Positions 34,332-43,226 of a stretch of 64,000 nt of DNA are shown piece by piece (positions within the stretch are counted from its first letter, which is position 1; the number at the start of each line of letters is the position of its first letter). The stretch spans positions 1,488,001 to 1,552,000 of the forward strand of contig NZ_JACCCC010000001.1 in assembly GCF_013408795.1 (NCBI RefSeq), written 5' to 3'. The notes beneath the pieces were generated by a model that saw only the letters and a list, made by a program, of their open reading frames with translations, was not told the origin of the DNA and searched no databases. Source of the DNA: Spinactinospora alkalitolerans. Its GTDB lineage: Bacteria > Actinomycetota > Actinomycetes > Streptosporangiales > Streptosporangiaceae. The position numbers and the translations under genes are program-made.

Positions 34332-37300
34332 GTGGCTACGATCCTGCTGCTGTCCACGGCCGACACCGAATTGCTCGCCGCCAGCGCCGCCGAAGCCGGC
34401 TACCGCACCGCGAACCCGGCGCGCACCGATCCCGATGAGGTCCCGGCCCTGCTGGAGGGGGTCGACGTCGCGGTGGTGCGCCTGCTGGGCGGGCGCGAGG
34501 CGTGGCCGCGCGGGCTCGACGCGCTGCGCGGCAGCGGGGTGCCGCTGGTGGCGCTGGGCGGCGAGGCCGCACCCGACGCCGAGCTGGTCGCGCTGTCGAC
34601 CGTCCCTTCGGGGGTGGCCACCGACGCCCACGCCTACCTGTGCGAGGGCGGGGTCGGCAACCTCCGCCAGCTCGCCCGGTTCCTCTCCGACACCGTGCTG
34701 CTCACCGGCGAGGGGTTCGAGGCGCCGGAGAAGATGCCCGACCACGGCGTACACGGTGAGCGCGCGCAGCGGACGGACCGCCCGACGGTGGCGGTCGTCT
34801 TCTACCGCGCGCACGAGCTCTCCGGCAACACCGCGTTCATCGACACCCTGTGCGATGCGGTCGAGGCCGCGGGCGCCAACGCGCTGCCGGTGTTCTCCGG
34901 TTCGCTGCGGGGCCTGTCGCGCGAGACGTCCCCGGACCTGTTCGCCCTGCTCGACCGGGCCGATGCGATCATCACGACCGTGCTGGCGGCGGGCGGAGCG
35001 GCGAGCCGAGGAGCGAGCGGAGTGGGCGGCGGTCCTCGGAAGGCGTGGCGGGAACTCGGTGAGAGCCGTCCGCGGAGCGAGGGCGGAGGCGAGCGCGACC
35101 AGGAGCGCGGAGCGGTGGCGGCCGACGCCGGCGGCGGCGACGAGGACGCCTGGGACGCCGGCGCGCTCGCAGCCCTGGACATGCCGATCCTGCAGGGGCT
35201 GGTGCTGACCTCCGGCAGGGAGAAGTGGCGGGCCTCCGACGCCGCGCTGACGCCGATGGACGCCGGGATGCAGGTGGCCATCCCCGAGTTCGACGGCCGG
35301 CTGATCACCGTGCCGTTCTCGTTCAAGGAGACCGACCCGGCCAGCGGCATCCCGGTCTACGTCGCCGACCCCGAGCGCAGCGCGCGGGTGGCCGGCATCG
35401 CGGTGCGCCACGCCCGGCTGCGATCGGTGCCGCCGGCCGAGCGCCGCCTGGCCGTGGTGCTGTCCTCCTACCCGACCAAGCACTCCCGCGTCGGCAACGC
35501 CGTCGGCCTGGACACCCCGGCCTCGGCGGTGCGGCTGCTCCGCGAGCTGGCGGCGCGCGGCTACGACCTCGGCCCCGACGACGCGCTGTGGCGGGTGCCG
35601 GGACCGGAGGAGGACCGCCGCGCCGACGACGGCGACCCGCTGATCCACGCGCTGATCGGCGCGGGCGGCCACGACGTCGAGTGGCTGACCGAGGAGCAGC
35701 TCGCGCGGGCCTCGGCGCGGGTCCCGCTGGCGGACTACCTCCGCTGGTTCGAGGCGCTGCCGACCGAGCTGCGCGACGGCATCAGGGAGCACTGGGGCGA
35801 GCCGCCGGGCGGGCTCTACGTCGACGACTCCTCCGGCGACCCCGAGATCGTGCTGGCCTCCCTGCGCTTCGGCAACGTCGTGCTGATGATCCAGCCGCCG
35901 CGGGGCTTCGGCGAGAACCCGATCGCGATCTACCACGACCCCGACCTGCCCCCTTCGCACCACTACCTCGCCGCCTACCGCTGGCTGGAGACGGCCACCG
36001 GGGACGGGGGGATGGGGGCCGACGCGGTCATCCACCTCGGCAAGCACGGCACGCTGGAGTGGCTGCCGGGCAAGGGGCTGGGCCTGGCCGCCGAGGACGC
36101 CCCCGACGCCGTGCTGGGCGGCCTGCCGCTGATCTACCCGTTCATCGTCAACGATCCCGGCGAGGGCACCCAGGCCAAGCGGCGCGCCCACGCCACCGTC
36201 GTCGACCACCTGGTGCCGCCCATGGCGCGCGCCGACACCTACGGCGACATCGCCAAACTGGAGCAGTTGCTCGACGAGTACGCGCAGGTCAGCGACCTCG
36301 ATCCGGACAAGGCCCCCACGCTGCGGGCGCAGATCTGGACGCTGATCAAGGCCGCGGAGCTGCACCACGACCTGCACACCGAGGAGATGCCCGGCGACGA
36401 GGACTTCGACGACTTCGTCATGCACGTCGACGGCTACCTCTGCGAGATCAAGGACGTGCAGATCCGCGACGGCCTGCACGTGCTCGGCGCGGCGCCCGAA
36501 GGGGAGGCCAGGGTCAACCTGGTCATGGCGGTGCTGCGGGCCGCGCAGGTGTGGGCCGGCCGGGCCGGCGCGCTGCCCGGTCTGCGCGCCGCGCTGGCCG
36601 CCGGGTTCGGACTGGAGGAGCGGGCGCTGCTGGCCGAGCCCGGTGTGGCCGTCGCCGTCCCCGATGCGCTGATCGCGCTCGCCACCGGCCCGGCGCGCAC
36701 CGCCTCCGACGCGGTCGACCTGATCGACGCGCTGGCCCGCCGCCTGGTCGAGGGCATGGACGAGCTCGGCTGGGTCGCGGACAAGGCCGAGGCGGTGGTG
36801 CGCGAGGTGCTGGGGCGGGACCTCCCGAACGGGGACGCGGCCGCGGACGCCGTGCGCGTGCTCGTCTTCGCCGCGGAGGAGGTCGTGCCGCGGCTGGCCG
36901 CGACCAGCGGGGAGATCGAGGCGGTGCTGCACGCGCTCGACGGCGGCCACGTGCCGGCCGGCCCCTCGGGCTCGCCCACCCGCGGGCTGGTCAACGTGCT
37001 GCCCACCGGCCGCAACTTCTACTCGGTCGACCCCAAGGCGATCCCCTCGCGCAACTCCTGGGACGTCGGCCAGGCGCTCGCCGACTCGCTGGTCCGGCGG
37101 CACCTCGACGACACCGGCCGCCACCCGGAGTCGGTGGGCCTGACGGTGTGGGGCACCGCGGCCATGCGCACCCAGGGCGACGACGTCGCCGAGGTGCTCG
37201 CGCTGCTGGGGGTACGGCCGACCTGGGACGACGCCTCGCGCCGGGTCACCGGCTTCGAGGTCGTCCCGCTCGCGGAACTGGGCCGTCCGCGCATCGACGT

Positions 37301-38192
37301 CACGCTGCGCATATCCGGTTTCTTCCGGGACGCCTTCCCGCACGTCATCGGCCTGATCGACGACGCGATCACCGCGGTCAGCGAGCTGGACGAGCCGGCC
37401 GAGAGCAACTACCCGCGCGCCCACGCGCTGGCCGACCACGCCGAGCACGGCGACTGGCGGCGCGCCACCACCCGGATCTTCGGCTCCAAACCCGGTGCCT
37501 ACGGCGCCGGGCTGCTTCCGCTGATCGACGCCCGCAACTGGCGCGACGACACCGATCTGGCCGAGGTCTACGCGGTGTGGGGCGGCTACGCCTACGGCCG
37601 CGGGCTGGAGGGCCGGGAGGCGCGCACGGACATGGAGGCGTCGTTCCGGCGGATCTCGGTGGCCGCGAAGAACCAGGACACCCGCGAGCACGACATCGTC
37701 GACTCCGACGACTACTTCCAGTACCACGGCGGCATGGTCGCGATGGTCCGCAGGCTCACCGGCGCCGACCCCGCGGCCTACGTCGGCGACTCCGCGACGC
37801 CCGACCAGGTCAAGACCCGCACCCTGGGCGAGGAGACCCGCAGGGTCTTCCGTGCGCGGGTGGTCAACCCGCGCTGGATCGCGGCGATGCGCCGGCACGG
37901 CTACAAGGGCGCCTTCGAGCTGGCCGCCACGGTCGACTACCTGTTCGGCTACGACGCCACGGCCGGCGTGGTCGACGACTGGATGTACGAGAAGCTCGCC
38001 GAGACCTACGTCTTCGATCCGGAGAACCGCGAGTTCCTGGAGCGCTCCAATCCCTGGGCCCTGCGCGGCATGACCGAGCGCCTCCTGGAGGCCGCCGACC
38101 GCGACCTCTGGGAGTCCCCCGACCAGCAGACCCTGGACCGGCTGCGTCAAACCTACCTCCACCTCGAAGGCGCCCTGGAGGACGGCGAGTAG
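34332..38192 (+). CDS. cobN: Cobaltochelatase subunit CobN
   Basis: A 1286-residue large subunit (the CobN/BchH/ChlH family) that inserts cobalt late, into hydrogenobyrinic acid a,c-diamide, driven by AAA subunits. Family blocks include MPILQGLVLTSGREKW near residue 288, FSFKETDPASGIPVY, ERRLAVVLSSYPTKHSRVGNAVGLDTP near 375, IHLGKHGTLEWLPGKG near 567, PSRNSWDVG near 905 and NPRWIAAMRRHGYKGAFE near 1180. GTG at 34332 sits after GGAAGAAGGACC; the open frame to 34191 runs into the riboswitch and is not coding. An approximately 40-residue Arg/Gly/Glu-rich insertion (bases 35001-35115) interrupts the usual loop before DAWDAGALAALDMP. The partner AAA/vWA subunit gene is 12 kb away, also riboswitch-controlled. 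Confidence 0.96.
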   Translation: MATILLLSTADTELLAASAAEAGYRTANPARTDPDEVPALLEGVDVAVVRLLGGREAWPRGLDALRGSGVPLVALGGEAAPDAELVALSTVPSGVATDAHAYLCEGGVGNLRQLARFLSDTVLLTGEGFEAPEKMPDHGVHGERAQRTDRPTVAVVFYRAHELSGNTAFIDTLCDAVEAAGANALPVFSGSLRGLSRETSPDLFALLDRADAIITTVLAAGGAASRGASGVGGGPRKAWRELGESRPRSEGGGERDQERGAVAADAGGGDEDAWDAGALAALDMPILQGLVLTSGREKWRASDAALTPMDAGMQVAIPEFDGRLITVPFSFKETDPASGIPVYVADPERSARVAGIAVRHARLRSVPPAERRLAVVLSSYPTKHSRVGNAVGLDTPASAVRLLRELAARGYDLGPDDALWRVPGPEEDRRADDGDPLIHALIGAGGHDVEWLTEEQLARASARVPLADYLRWFEALPTELRDGIREHWGEPPGGLYVDDSSGDPEIVLASLRFGNVVLMIQPPRGFGENPIAIYHDPDLPPSHHYLAAYRWLETATGDGGMGADAVIHLGKHGTLEWLPGKGLGLAAEDAPDAVLGGLPLIYPFIVNDPGEGTQAKRRAHATVVDHLVPPMARADTYGDIAKLEQLLDEYAQVSDLDPDKAPTLRAQIWTLIKAAELHHDLHTEEMPGDEDFDDFVMHVDGYLCEIKDVQIRDGLHVLGAAPEGEARVNLVMAVLRAAQVWAGRAGALPGLRAALAAGFGLEERALLAEPGVAVAVPDALIALATGPARTASDAVDLIDALARRLVEGMDELGWVADKAEAVVREVLGRDLPNGDAAADAVRVLVFAAEEVVPRLAATSGEIEAVLHALDGGHVPAGPSGSPTRGLVNVLPTGRNFYSVDPKAIPSRNSWDVGQALADSLVRRHLDDTGRHPESVGLTVWGTAAMRTQGDDVAEVLALLGVRPTWDDASRRVTGFEVVPLAELGRPRIDVTLRISGFFRDAFPHVIGLIDDAITAVSELDEPAESNYPRAHALADHAEHGDWRRATTRIFGSKPGAYGAGLLPLIDARNWRDDTDLAEVYAVWGGYAYGRGLEGREARTDMEASFRRISVAAKNQDTREHDIVDSDDYFQYHGGMVAMVRRLTGADPAAYVGDSATPDQVKTRTLGEETRRVFRARVVNPRWIAAMRRHGYKGAFELAATVDYLFGYDATAGVVDDWMYEKLAETYVFDPENREFLERSNPWALRGMTERLLEAADRDLWESPDQQTLDRLRQTYLHLEGALEDGE
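35001..35115 (+). repeat. In-frame GC-rich insertion inside cobN
   Basis: About 115 bases built of GAGCGAGCGGAG-like words encode an Arg/Gly/Glu-rich stretch with no family resemblance, between an ordinary CobN helix (ITTVLAAGG) and the conserved DAWDAGALAALDMP. The composition resembles dispersed GAGC-type repeats of actinobacterial intergenic regions. The frame is kept. No second copy was found in this window. Confidence 0.55.
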
Positions 38193-38193
38193 C

Positions 38194-38216
38194 GCCCCGC
38201 CCGGCGCGGACGGGGC
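38194..38216 (+). terminator. Terminator hairpin after cobN
   Basis: GCCCCG (38194-38199) pairs with CGGGGC (38211-38216) directly after the cobN stop; no T-run follows, which is usual in this kind of genome. Confidence 0.55.
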
Positions 38217-38432
38217 CGGAACCGGTCAGGGGGTTGACGGGTGGGGATCGGTGTGGATCCGGCGGGGTGGTTGAGGGGTTACCGCTGGTAATAGGGGGCG
38301 TCGCACGCGAGGGGCCGAGAGGTGCTCTCGGGCGCGGGGGCGCGGTCGGGCCGACGGAGAACGTGAAACTCTTTCGCGAATGTGTTTCCCGTACGTAATC
38401 TGCCGCCAACCCCCCGTGAACGAGGTGTGCAG

Positions 38433-41378
38433 ATGGCCCGACGCTCTCAAGGGCGCGCGGTCGCCGCGGCAGGTGTGGCGGTCGCGTGTCTGGCAACAGG
38501 TGTGATGGCGGCCGCCCCGGCGGCCGCGGAACCGGACGGACCCGACGCGGCCGAACTCATGGCGGCCGTCGAGGACTACTGCGGCGACGGGTGCCACGAC
38601 ATCCTGGCGCCCGGCCAGAACGGCGACGCGACCCTCGTCGAGATCCTCGGCAACCAGGTGTTCGGCACCCGGCCCGCCCACTCCGACACCCAACTGGAGG
38701 CCTACGACGACCTCCTGCACGACTACGAAGGCCTGACCGGCGACCGGCTCGGCGACTACTTCCTCGACGCCTCCTTCGGCGTGGCCGAGGAGGACGTGGG
38801 CCGGCGCTACTCCCCGCGCGAGGACGTCACCGTCGTCCGCGACGAGCACCACGGCATTCCGCACATCTACGGCACCACCCGCGACGGCACCATGTACGGC
38901 GCGGGCTACGCCGCTGCCGAGGACCGCCTGTTCCTGATGGACCTGCTGCGCAACCTCGGCCGGGGCGAGCTGACGAGCTTCGCCGGCGGCGCCGAGGGCA
39001 ACCGGGCGCTGGAGCAGAGCCTGTGGCGCGGCGCCCCCTACACCGAGGAGGACAAGCGGGCCCAGATCGACCGGATCGCGGCGAGCGGGGAGCGCGGGGC
39101 GCAGGCGCTGGCCGACGTCGACGCCTACCTCGAAGGCGTCAACGCCTACATCGACCGGTCGCAGAGGAGACGCGACTACCCCGGCGAGTACGTTCTCACC
39201 GGCCACAAGGACGCCATCACCCAGGCCGGCGAGATCGAGCACTTCGCCAGGACCGACATCGTCGGCATCGCGGCCATGGTCGGCCTGCTCTTCGGCGGCG
39301 GGGGCGGCGGCGAGGTCCGGTCGGCCCTGCTCAAGGCCGCCTTCCAGGACCAGTACGGCCCGGAGGAGGGCGAGCGGGTCTGGCGGAGCTGGCGGATGGA
39401 GAACGACCCGGAGGCCGTGGTCACGGTCGAGGGCGACTTCCCCTACGCTCAGACGCCGCAGGACCCGGTCGGCGAGGCGCTGCCCGACCCCGGCTCCGTC
39501 GTCGCCTACGACATCGTGCACGACGAGACGGGGTCGGCGCGCAGCGGCGCGACCGCCTCCCCCCTGGCCGCGTCCGCGGGAGACGGGGAAGGCGACGGGG
39601 GCGCCGGCGCCGGCACGGTCGAGGACCTGCCGGAGCGGGACCGCGAGCGGCTGGCGGAGATGGCGGAGTCGGGCGACCTGACGGCGGCCGAGGGCGTGTT
39701 CAACGAGGGCGTGCTCCCCGCCGACCTGTTCGAGGGCGAGCCGAGCATGTCCAACGCGCTCGTGGTCTCCGGGGAGCACACCGCCGACGGCAACCCGATC
39801 TCGGTCTCCGGGCCGCAGACCGGCTACTACTCGCCCCAGTTGCTGATGGTCCAGGAGCTTCAGGGGCCCGGCATCAGCGCCCGCGGCGCCTCGTTCCCCG
39901 GCGTGAGCTTCTACGTGCAGATCGGCCGGGGCGCCGACTACGCGTGGAGCCCGACCTCGGCCGGCCAGGACATCACCGACACCTTCGCGGTCGAGCTGTG
40001 CGAGCCCGGCGGCGGCGAGCCGACGGTGGAGTCCCGGCACTACCGCGACGGGGCGGACTGCGTGCCCTTCGAGGAGCTCAGCGTGGCCAACGAGTGGGAG
40101 CCGACCGTCGCCGACCAGACCGCGGCGGGCTCCTACACGCTGACGGCGCTGCGCTCGAAGTTCGGCCTGGTCGACTCATTCGGCACGGTCGACGGCACCC
40201 CGATGGCGTTCGCCACCCGCCGCTCCACCTACCTGCGCGAGGTCGACTCGATCATCGGCTTCCAGAAGTTCAACGACCCGGGCCTCATCACCTCGGCCGA
40301 GGAGTTCCAGCAGGCGGCGATGGACATCGGCTACGCCTTCAACTGGCACTACAGCGACGCCGACGACATCGCCTACGTCAACTCCGGCGCCAACCCGGTG
40401 CGCACCGAGGGCACCAACCCGACCATGCCGATCCTGGCCGACTCCCCGGCCGGCTGGTCCGACTGGGACCCCGTCACCAACGGTGCCGACCACACCCCGC
40501 TGGAGCAGCACCCCAACTCCCGCAACGCCGACTACTACGTCAACTGGAACAACAAGCCCGCCGCCGGCTATACCTCCGGCTACGCGACGGGCTCGGTGCA
40601 CCGGGCCGACCTGCTCGACGGCCGGGTGAGCGCGCTGGTCGACGAGGGCCACGCCTTCACCCCGGCCACGCTGGTCCAGGTCATGGAGGAGGCCGCGGCC
40701 GTCGACCTGCGCGGCGAGCAGGTGCTGCCCGAGCTGCTGGATGTGGTCGAGAGCGAGCCGATCGGGGATCCCGGCCTCGCCGCGACAGTGGCGGACCTGC
40801 GCGCCTGGATGGAGTCGGGCGCGCAGCGCAGGGAGCCGGAGAAGGGCGCGGGCGCCTACGAGCACGCCGAGGCCGTCCGGGTCATGGACGCCTGGTGGCC
40901 GCTGCTGGTCAGGGCCCAGTTCGAACCGGGACTCGGCGAAGGGCTGTACGCGCAGATGACCGGTGCGGTCCAGGTCGACGAGTCGCCGTCGGGGCACACG
41001 GGCGGCGGCGGTTCCGGCGGCGTCGACCAGGGGCAGGCGCACAAGGGGTCCAGCTTCCAGTACGGCTGGTGGTCCTACGTCGACAAGGACCTGCGCGCGG
41101 TGCTCGGCGAGGACGTCGCCGGCCCGCTGGAGCGGACCTACTGCGGCGGCGGCGACCTGGCGCGGTGCCGCGGGGTCCTGCTGGACTCGCTCGCCGCGGC
41201 CGCGGCGACGCCGGCCGAGGAGGTCTACCCGGGCGACGCCGACTGCGAGGCCGGCGACCAGCTCTGCGCCGACTCCATCATCCACTCCCCGCTGGGCGGG
41301 GTGGCCATGTACCGCGTGGCCTGGCAGAACCGCCCGACCTATCAGATCGTGCACCAGTTCGCCGACCGGAGGCGGTGA
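38433..41378 (+). CDS. Secreted penicillin acylase family (Ntn-hydrolase) protein
   Basis: A 981-residue exported precursor with an N-terminal signal peptide (basic MARRSQGR, hydrophobic core, cleavage after AAPAAAEP near residue 33). The alpha region contains the family blocks VVRDEHHGIPHIYG near 142 and YAAAEDRLFLMDLLRNLGRGELTSFAG near 168-194. A linker of low-complexity acidic sequence precedes GEPSMSNALVVSG near residue 437, where the autoproteolytic nucleophile Ser beginning the beta chain should lie (MSNALVVSG; compare GSNxW in characterised members). Substrate could be beta-lactams, acyl-homoserine lactones or other N-acyl amides. ATG at 38433 was chosen for the signal peptide; GAACGAGG lies upstream. 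Confidence 0.9.
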   Translation: MARRSQGRAVAAAGVAVACLATGVMAAAPAAAEPDGPDAAELMAAVEDYCGDGCHDILAPGQNGDATLVEILGNQVFGTRPAHSDTQLEAYDDLLHDYEGLTGDRLGDYFLDASFGVAEEDVGRRYSPREDVTVVRDEHHGIPHIYGTTRDGTMYGAGYAAAEDRLFLMDLLRNLGRGELTSFAGGAEGNRALEQSLWRGAPYTEEDKRAQIDRIAASGERGAQALADVDAYLEGVNAYIDRSQRRRDYPGEYVLTGHKDAITQAGEIEHFARTDIVGIAAMVGLLFGGGGGGEVRSALLKAAFQDQYGPEEGERVWRSWRMENDPEAVVTVEGDFPYAQTPQDPVGEALPDPGSVVAYDIVHDETGSARSGATASPLAASAGDGEGDGGAGAGTVEDLPERDRERLAEMAESGDLTAAEGVFNEGVLPADLFEGEPSMSNALVVSGEHTADGNPISVSGPQTGYYSPQLLMVQELQGPGISARGASFPGVSFYVQIGRGADYAWSPTSAGQDITDTFAVELCEPGGGEPTVESRHYRDGADCVPFEELSVANEWEPTVADQTAAGSYTLTALRSKFGLVDSFGTVDGTPMAFATRRSTYLREVDSIIGFQKFNDPGLITSAEEFQQAAMDIGYAFNWHYSDADDIAYVNSGANPVRTEGTNPTMPILADSPAGWSDWDPVTNGADHTPLEQHPNSRNADYYVNWNNKPAAGYTSGYATGSVHRADLLDGRVSALVDEGHAFTPATLVQVMEEAAAVDLRGEQVLPELLDVVESEPIGDPGLAATVADLRAWMESGAQRREPEKGAGAYEHAEAVRVMDAWWPLLVRAQFEPGLGEGLYAQMTGAVQVDESPSGHTGGGGSGGVDQGQAHKGSSFQYGWWSYVDKDLRAVLGEDVAGPLERTYCGGGDLARCRGVLLDSLAAAAATPAEEVYPGDADCEAGDQLCADSIIHSPLGGVAMYRVAWQNRPTYQIVHQFADRRR

Positions 41379-41385
41379 CCGGCGC

Positions 41386-41422
41386 GGGGCGGCCGCCGGG
41401 GAGCGGCCCCGGCGGCCGCCCC
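41386..41422 (+). terminator. 16-bp perfect stem-loop after the acylase gene
   Basis: GGGGCGGCCGCCGGGG (41386-41401) pairs fully with 41407-41422 around a five-base loop, eight bases after the stop at 41378. A strong rho-independent-like hairpin without a T-run. Confidence 0.85.
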
Positions 41423-41553
41423 GGCCCCTCCCGCGCCGCGGGCGCGGCGTGTTTCTTCCGTGTCCCGGCTGTGACTCCGGTAAAAGTGTGTCCACCCGGA
41501 GTCCAGGGGTAGCTTTAGAGATACCCGCCACACTGGACGGGAGGCCGGTGATT

Positions 41554-41994
41554 ATGCCGTTGTGGATTATCTGGTTGGTAGCGGCCGTGGCATTGGGCGT
41601 CGCGGAGATCTTCACGCTGACCCTGTCACTGGGGCTGCTGGCGATCGCCGCGCTGGTCGCGGGCGTCGTCGGCGCGCTGGGACTGGGAGTCGTCGCCCAG
41701 GTCCTGGCCTTCGTGGTCACCGCAGGCGCCGGGCTGTGGTTCGTGCGGCCGATCGCGCGCCGCCACCTGCGCCAGCCCCCTCCGCTGCGCTCAGGGACCG
41801 CCGCCCTCGTGGGCAAGTCCGCCCTCGTGATCGAAGAGGTCACCGGCGACCAGGGGCGGATCAAACTGTCCGGGGAGGAATGGTCGGCCCGCGCCCTCGA
41901 CGAGACCCTGGTGATCCCGGCCGGGGTGCACGTGGACGTGATGGAGATCGAAGGCGCGACGGCCGTCGTCTACCCCAGGGAGGCGCTGCCGTGA
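41554..41994 (+). CDS. NfeD-like membrane protein
   Basis: A 146-residue short NfeD (NfeD1b-like): three membrane helices (about 3-75; WIIWLVAAVALGVAEIF, LLAIAALVAGVVGAL, VLAFVVTAGAGLWFV) and a C-terminal OB-fold soluble domain (TAALVGKSALVIEEVTG, ending GATAVVYP). NfeD proteins pair with SPFH/stomatin proteins in membrane microdomain organisation, and exactly such a gene follows 66 bases later. ATG at 41554 has GGGAGG nine bases upstream; a GTG two codons earlier is possible. Confidence 0.9.
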   Translation: MPLWIIWLVAAVALGVAEIFTLTLSLGLLAIAALVAGVVGALGLGVVAQVLAFVVTAGAGLWFVRPIARRHLRQPPPLRSGTAALVGKSALVIEEVTGDQGRIKLSGEEWSARALDETLVIPAGVHVDVMEIEGATAVVYPREALP

Positions 41995-42059
41995 GCCTCC
42001 CAGGCCCTCGGCGGCACGCATGACCTCAACCTCACACCCGTTGACAAGGCAGGCAAGAG

Positions 42060-43151
42060 ATGTTCGGACTTGAGATCCTGTTCATCGTCCTCGCGGCCAT
42101 CGCGATCGTGGCGGTCGTGTCCACGGTGCGGATCGTGCCGCAGGCCCGCGCCTACAACATCGAGCGGTTCGGGCGCTACCTGCGCACCCTCCAACCCGGC
42201 CTGAACTTCATCATCCCGGGCGTGGACCGGGTGAACACCAAGTTCGACCTGCGCGAGCAGGTGTTCACCTCACGTCCGCAGCCGGTGATCACCGAGGACA
42301 ACCTCGTGGTCAACATCGACACCGTGCTCTACTACGTGATCACCGAGCCCCGCGCCGCCGCCTACGAGGTCGCCAACTACCTGCAGGCCATCGACCAGCT
42401 CACCGTCACCACGCTGCGCAACGTGATCGGCGGGATGGACCTGGAGCGCACGCTGACCTCACGCGAGGAGATCAACACGCGGCTGCGCGGCGTCCTGGAC
42501 GACGCCACCGGCAAGTGGGGAATCCGGGTGAACCGGGTGGAGATCAAGGCCATCGACCCGCCGCCGACGATCAAGGAGGCGATGGAGAAGCAGATGCGGG
42601 CCGAGCGGGACAAGCGCGCGGTCATCCTGCAGGCCGAGGGCGAGCGGCAGTCCAGGATCCTCACCGCCGAGGGCGCCCGGCAGCAGGCGATCCTGGAGGC
42701 CCAGGGCCAGCAGCAGGCCGCCATCCTGCGCGCCGACGGCGAGGCCAAGGCCATCGAGCGGGTGTTCCAGGCGGTGCACGCCAACAACGCCGACTCCAAG
42801 CTGCTCGCCTACAAGTACCTGGAGACGCTGCCGGAGCTGGCCAACGGCGAGAACAACACCTTCTGGGTGATCCCCGGCGAGCTGACCCAGGCCATCCAGA
42901 GCGTCACCCAGGGGTTCGCGGGCACCGGCGGCGCGGCCAAGCCGCGCCCCGAGCGACCGGAGGAAGAGGAGGAGGACGAGGAGGCGGGGACGCCGCAGCT
43001 CACCTCGGGCGACCCGCTGAGCGGCAACGCATCGCAGGCGGCCGACGAGGCCGCTGAGAACGCCGAGGCCGCGGTGGCCGACGCCAGGGCCGAGGCCGAG
43101 GCGGCGGCCGCGGGCCCGACCCAGCTCCCGGGGCAGCGGACGCAGTCCTGA
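42060..43151 (+). CDS. SPFH/Band 7 (stomatin/HflK-like) membrane protein
   Basis: A 363-residue protein with an N-terminal membrane anchor (about 3-23), a Band 7/SPFH domain (about 24-180; PQARAYNIERFGRYLRTLQPG, DNLVVNIDTVLYYVI, TLRNVIGGMDLERTLTSREEIN) and a coiled-coil Ala/Gln/Glu region (about 185-250; EGERQSRILTAEGARQQAIL). The C-terminal 90 residues are acidic and Ala-rich, a typical disordered tail. It is paired with the NfeD-like gene upstream. Function of such pairs: membrane quality control or microdomain scaffolding. Confidence 0.93.
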   Translation: MFGLEILFIVLAAIAIVAVVSTVRIVPQARAYNIERFGRYLRTLQPGLNFIIPGVDRVNTKFDLREQVFTSRPQPVITEDNLVVNIDTVLYYVITEPRAAAYEVANYLQAIDQLTVTTLRNVIGGMDLERTLTSREEINTRLRGVLDDATGKWGIRVNRVEIKAIDPPPTIKEAMEKQMRAERDKRAVILQAEGERQSRILTAEGARQQAILEAQGQQQAAILRADGEAKAIERVFQAVHANNADSKLLAYKYLETLPELANGENNTFWVIPGELTQAIQSVTQGFAGTGGAAKPRPERPEEEEEDEEAGTPQLTSGDPLSGNASQAADEAAENAEAAVADARAEAEAAAAGPTQLPGQRTQS

Positions 43152-43160
43152 CCCGATCGG

Positions 43161-43199
43161 CCCCGCGTTCCTCCCGCACCCCCGGGGAGGAGCGCGGGG
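43161..43199. terminator. Bidirectional terminator between SPFH and quinone oxidoreductase genes
   Basis: CCCCGCG-T-TCCTCC pairs with GGAGGA-G-CGCGGGG (43161 onward to 43199) with a C-rich loop, followed on the forward strand by CTCCTTT. It lies between two convergent genes. Confidence 0.75.
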
Positions 43200-43226
43200 C
43201 TCCTTTCCGGGGGCCGGGAGCCGGGG

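Noticed and set aside
33789-38162. Long reverse-strand open frame (1457 codons) opposite cobN
   Set aside because: cobN is certain from conserved blocks and its riboswitch; the opposite frame is a composition artefact.
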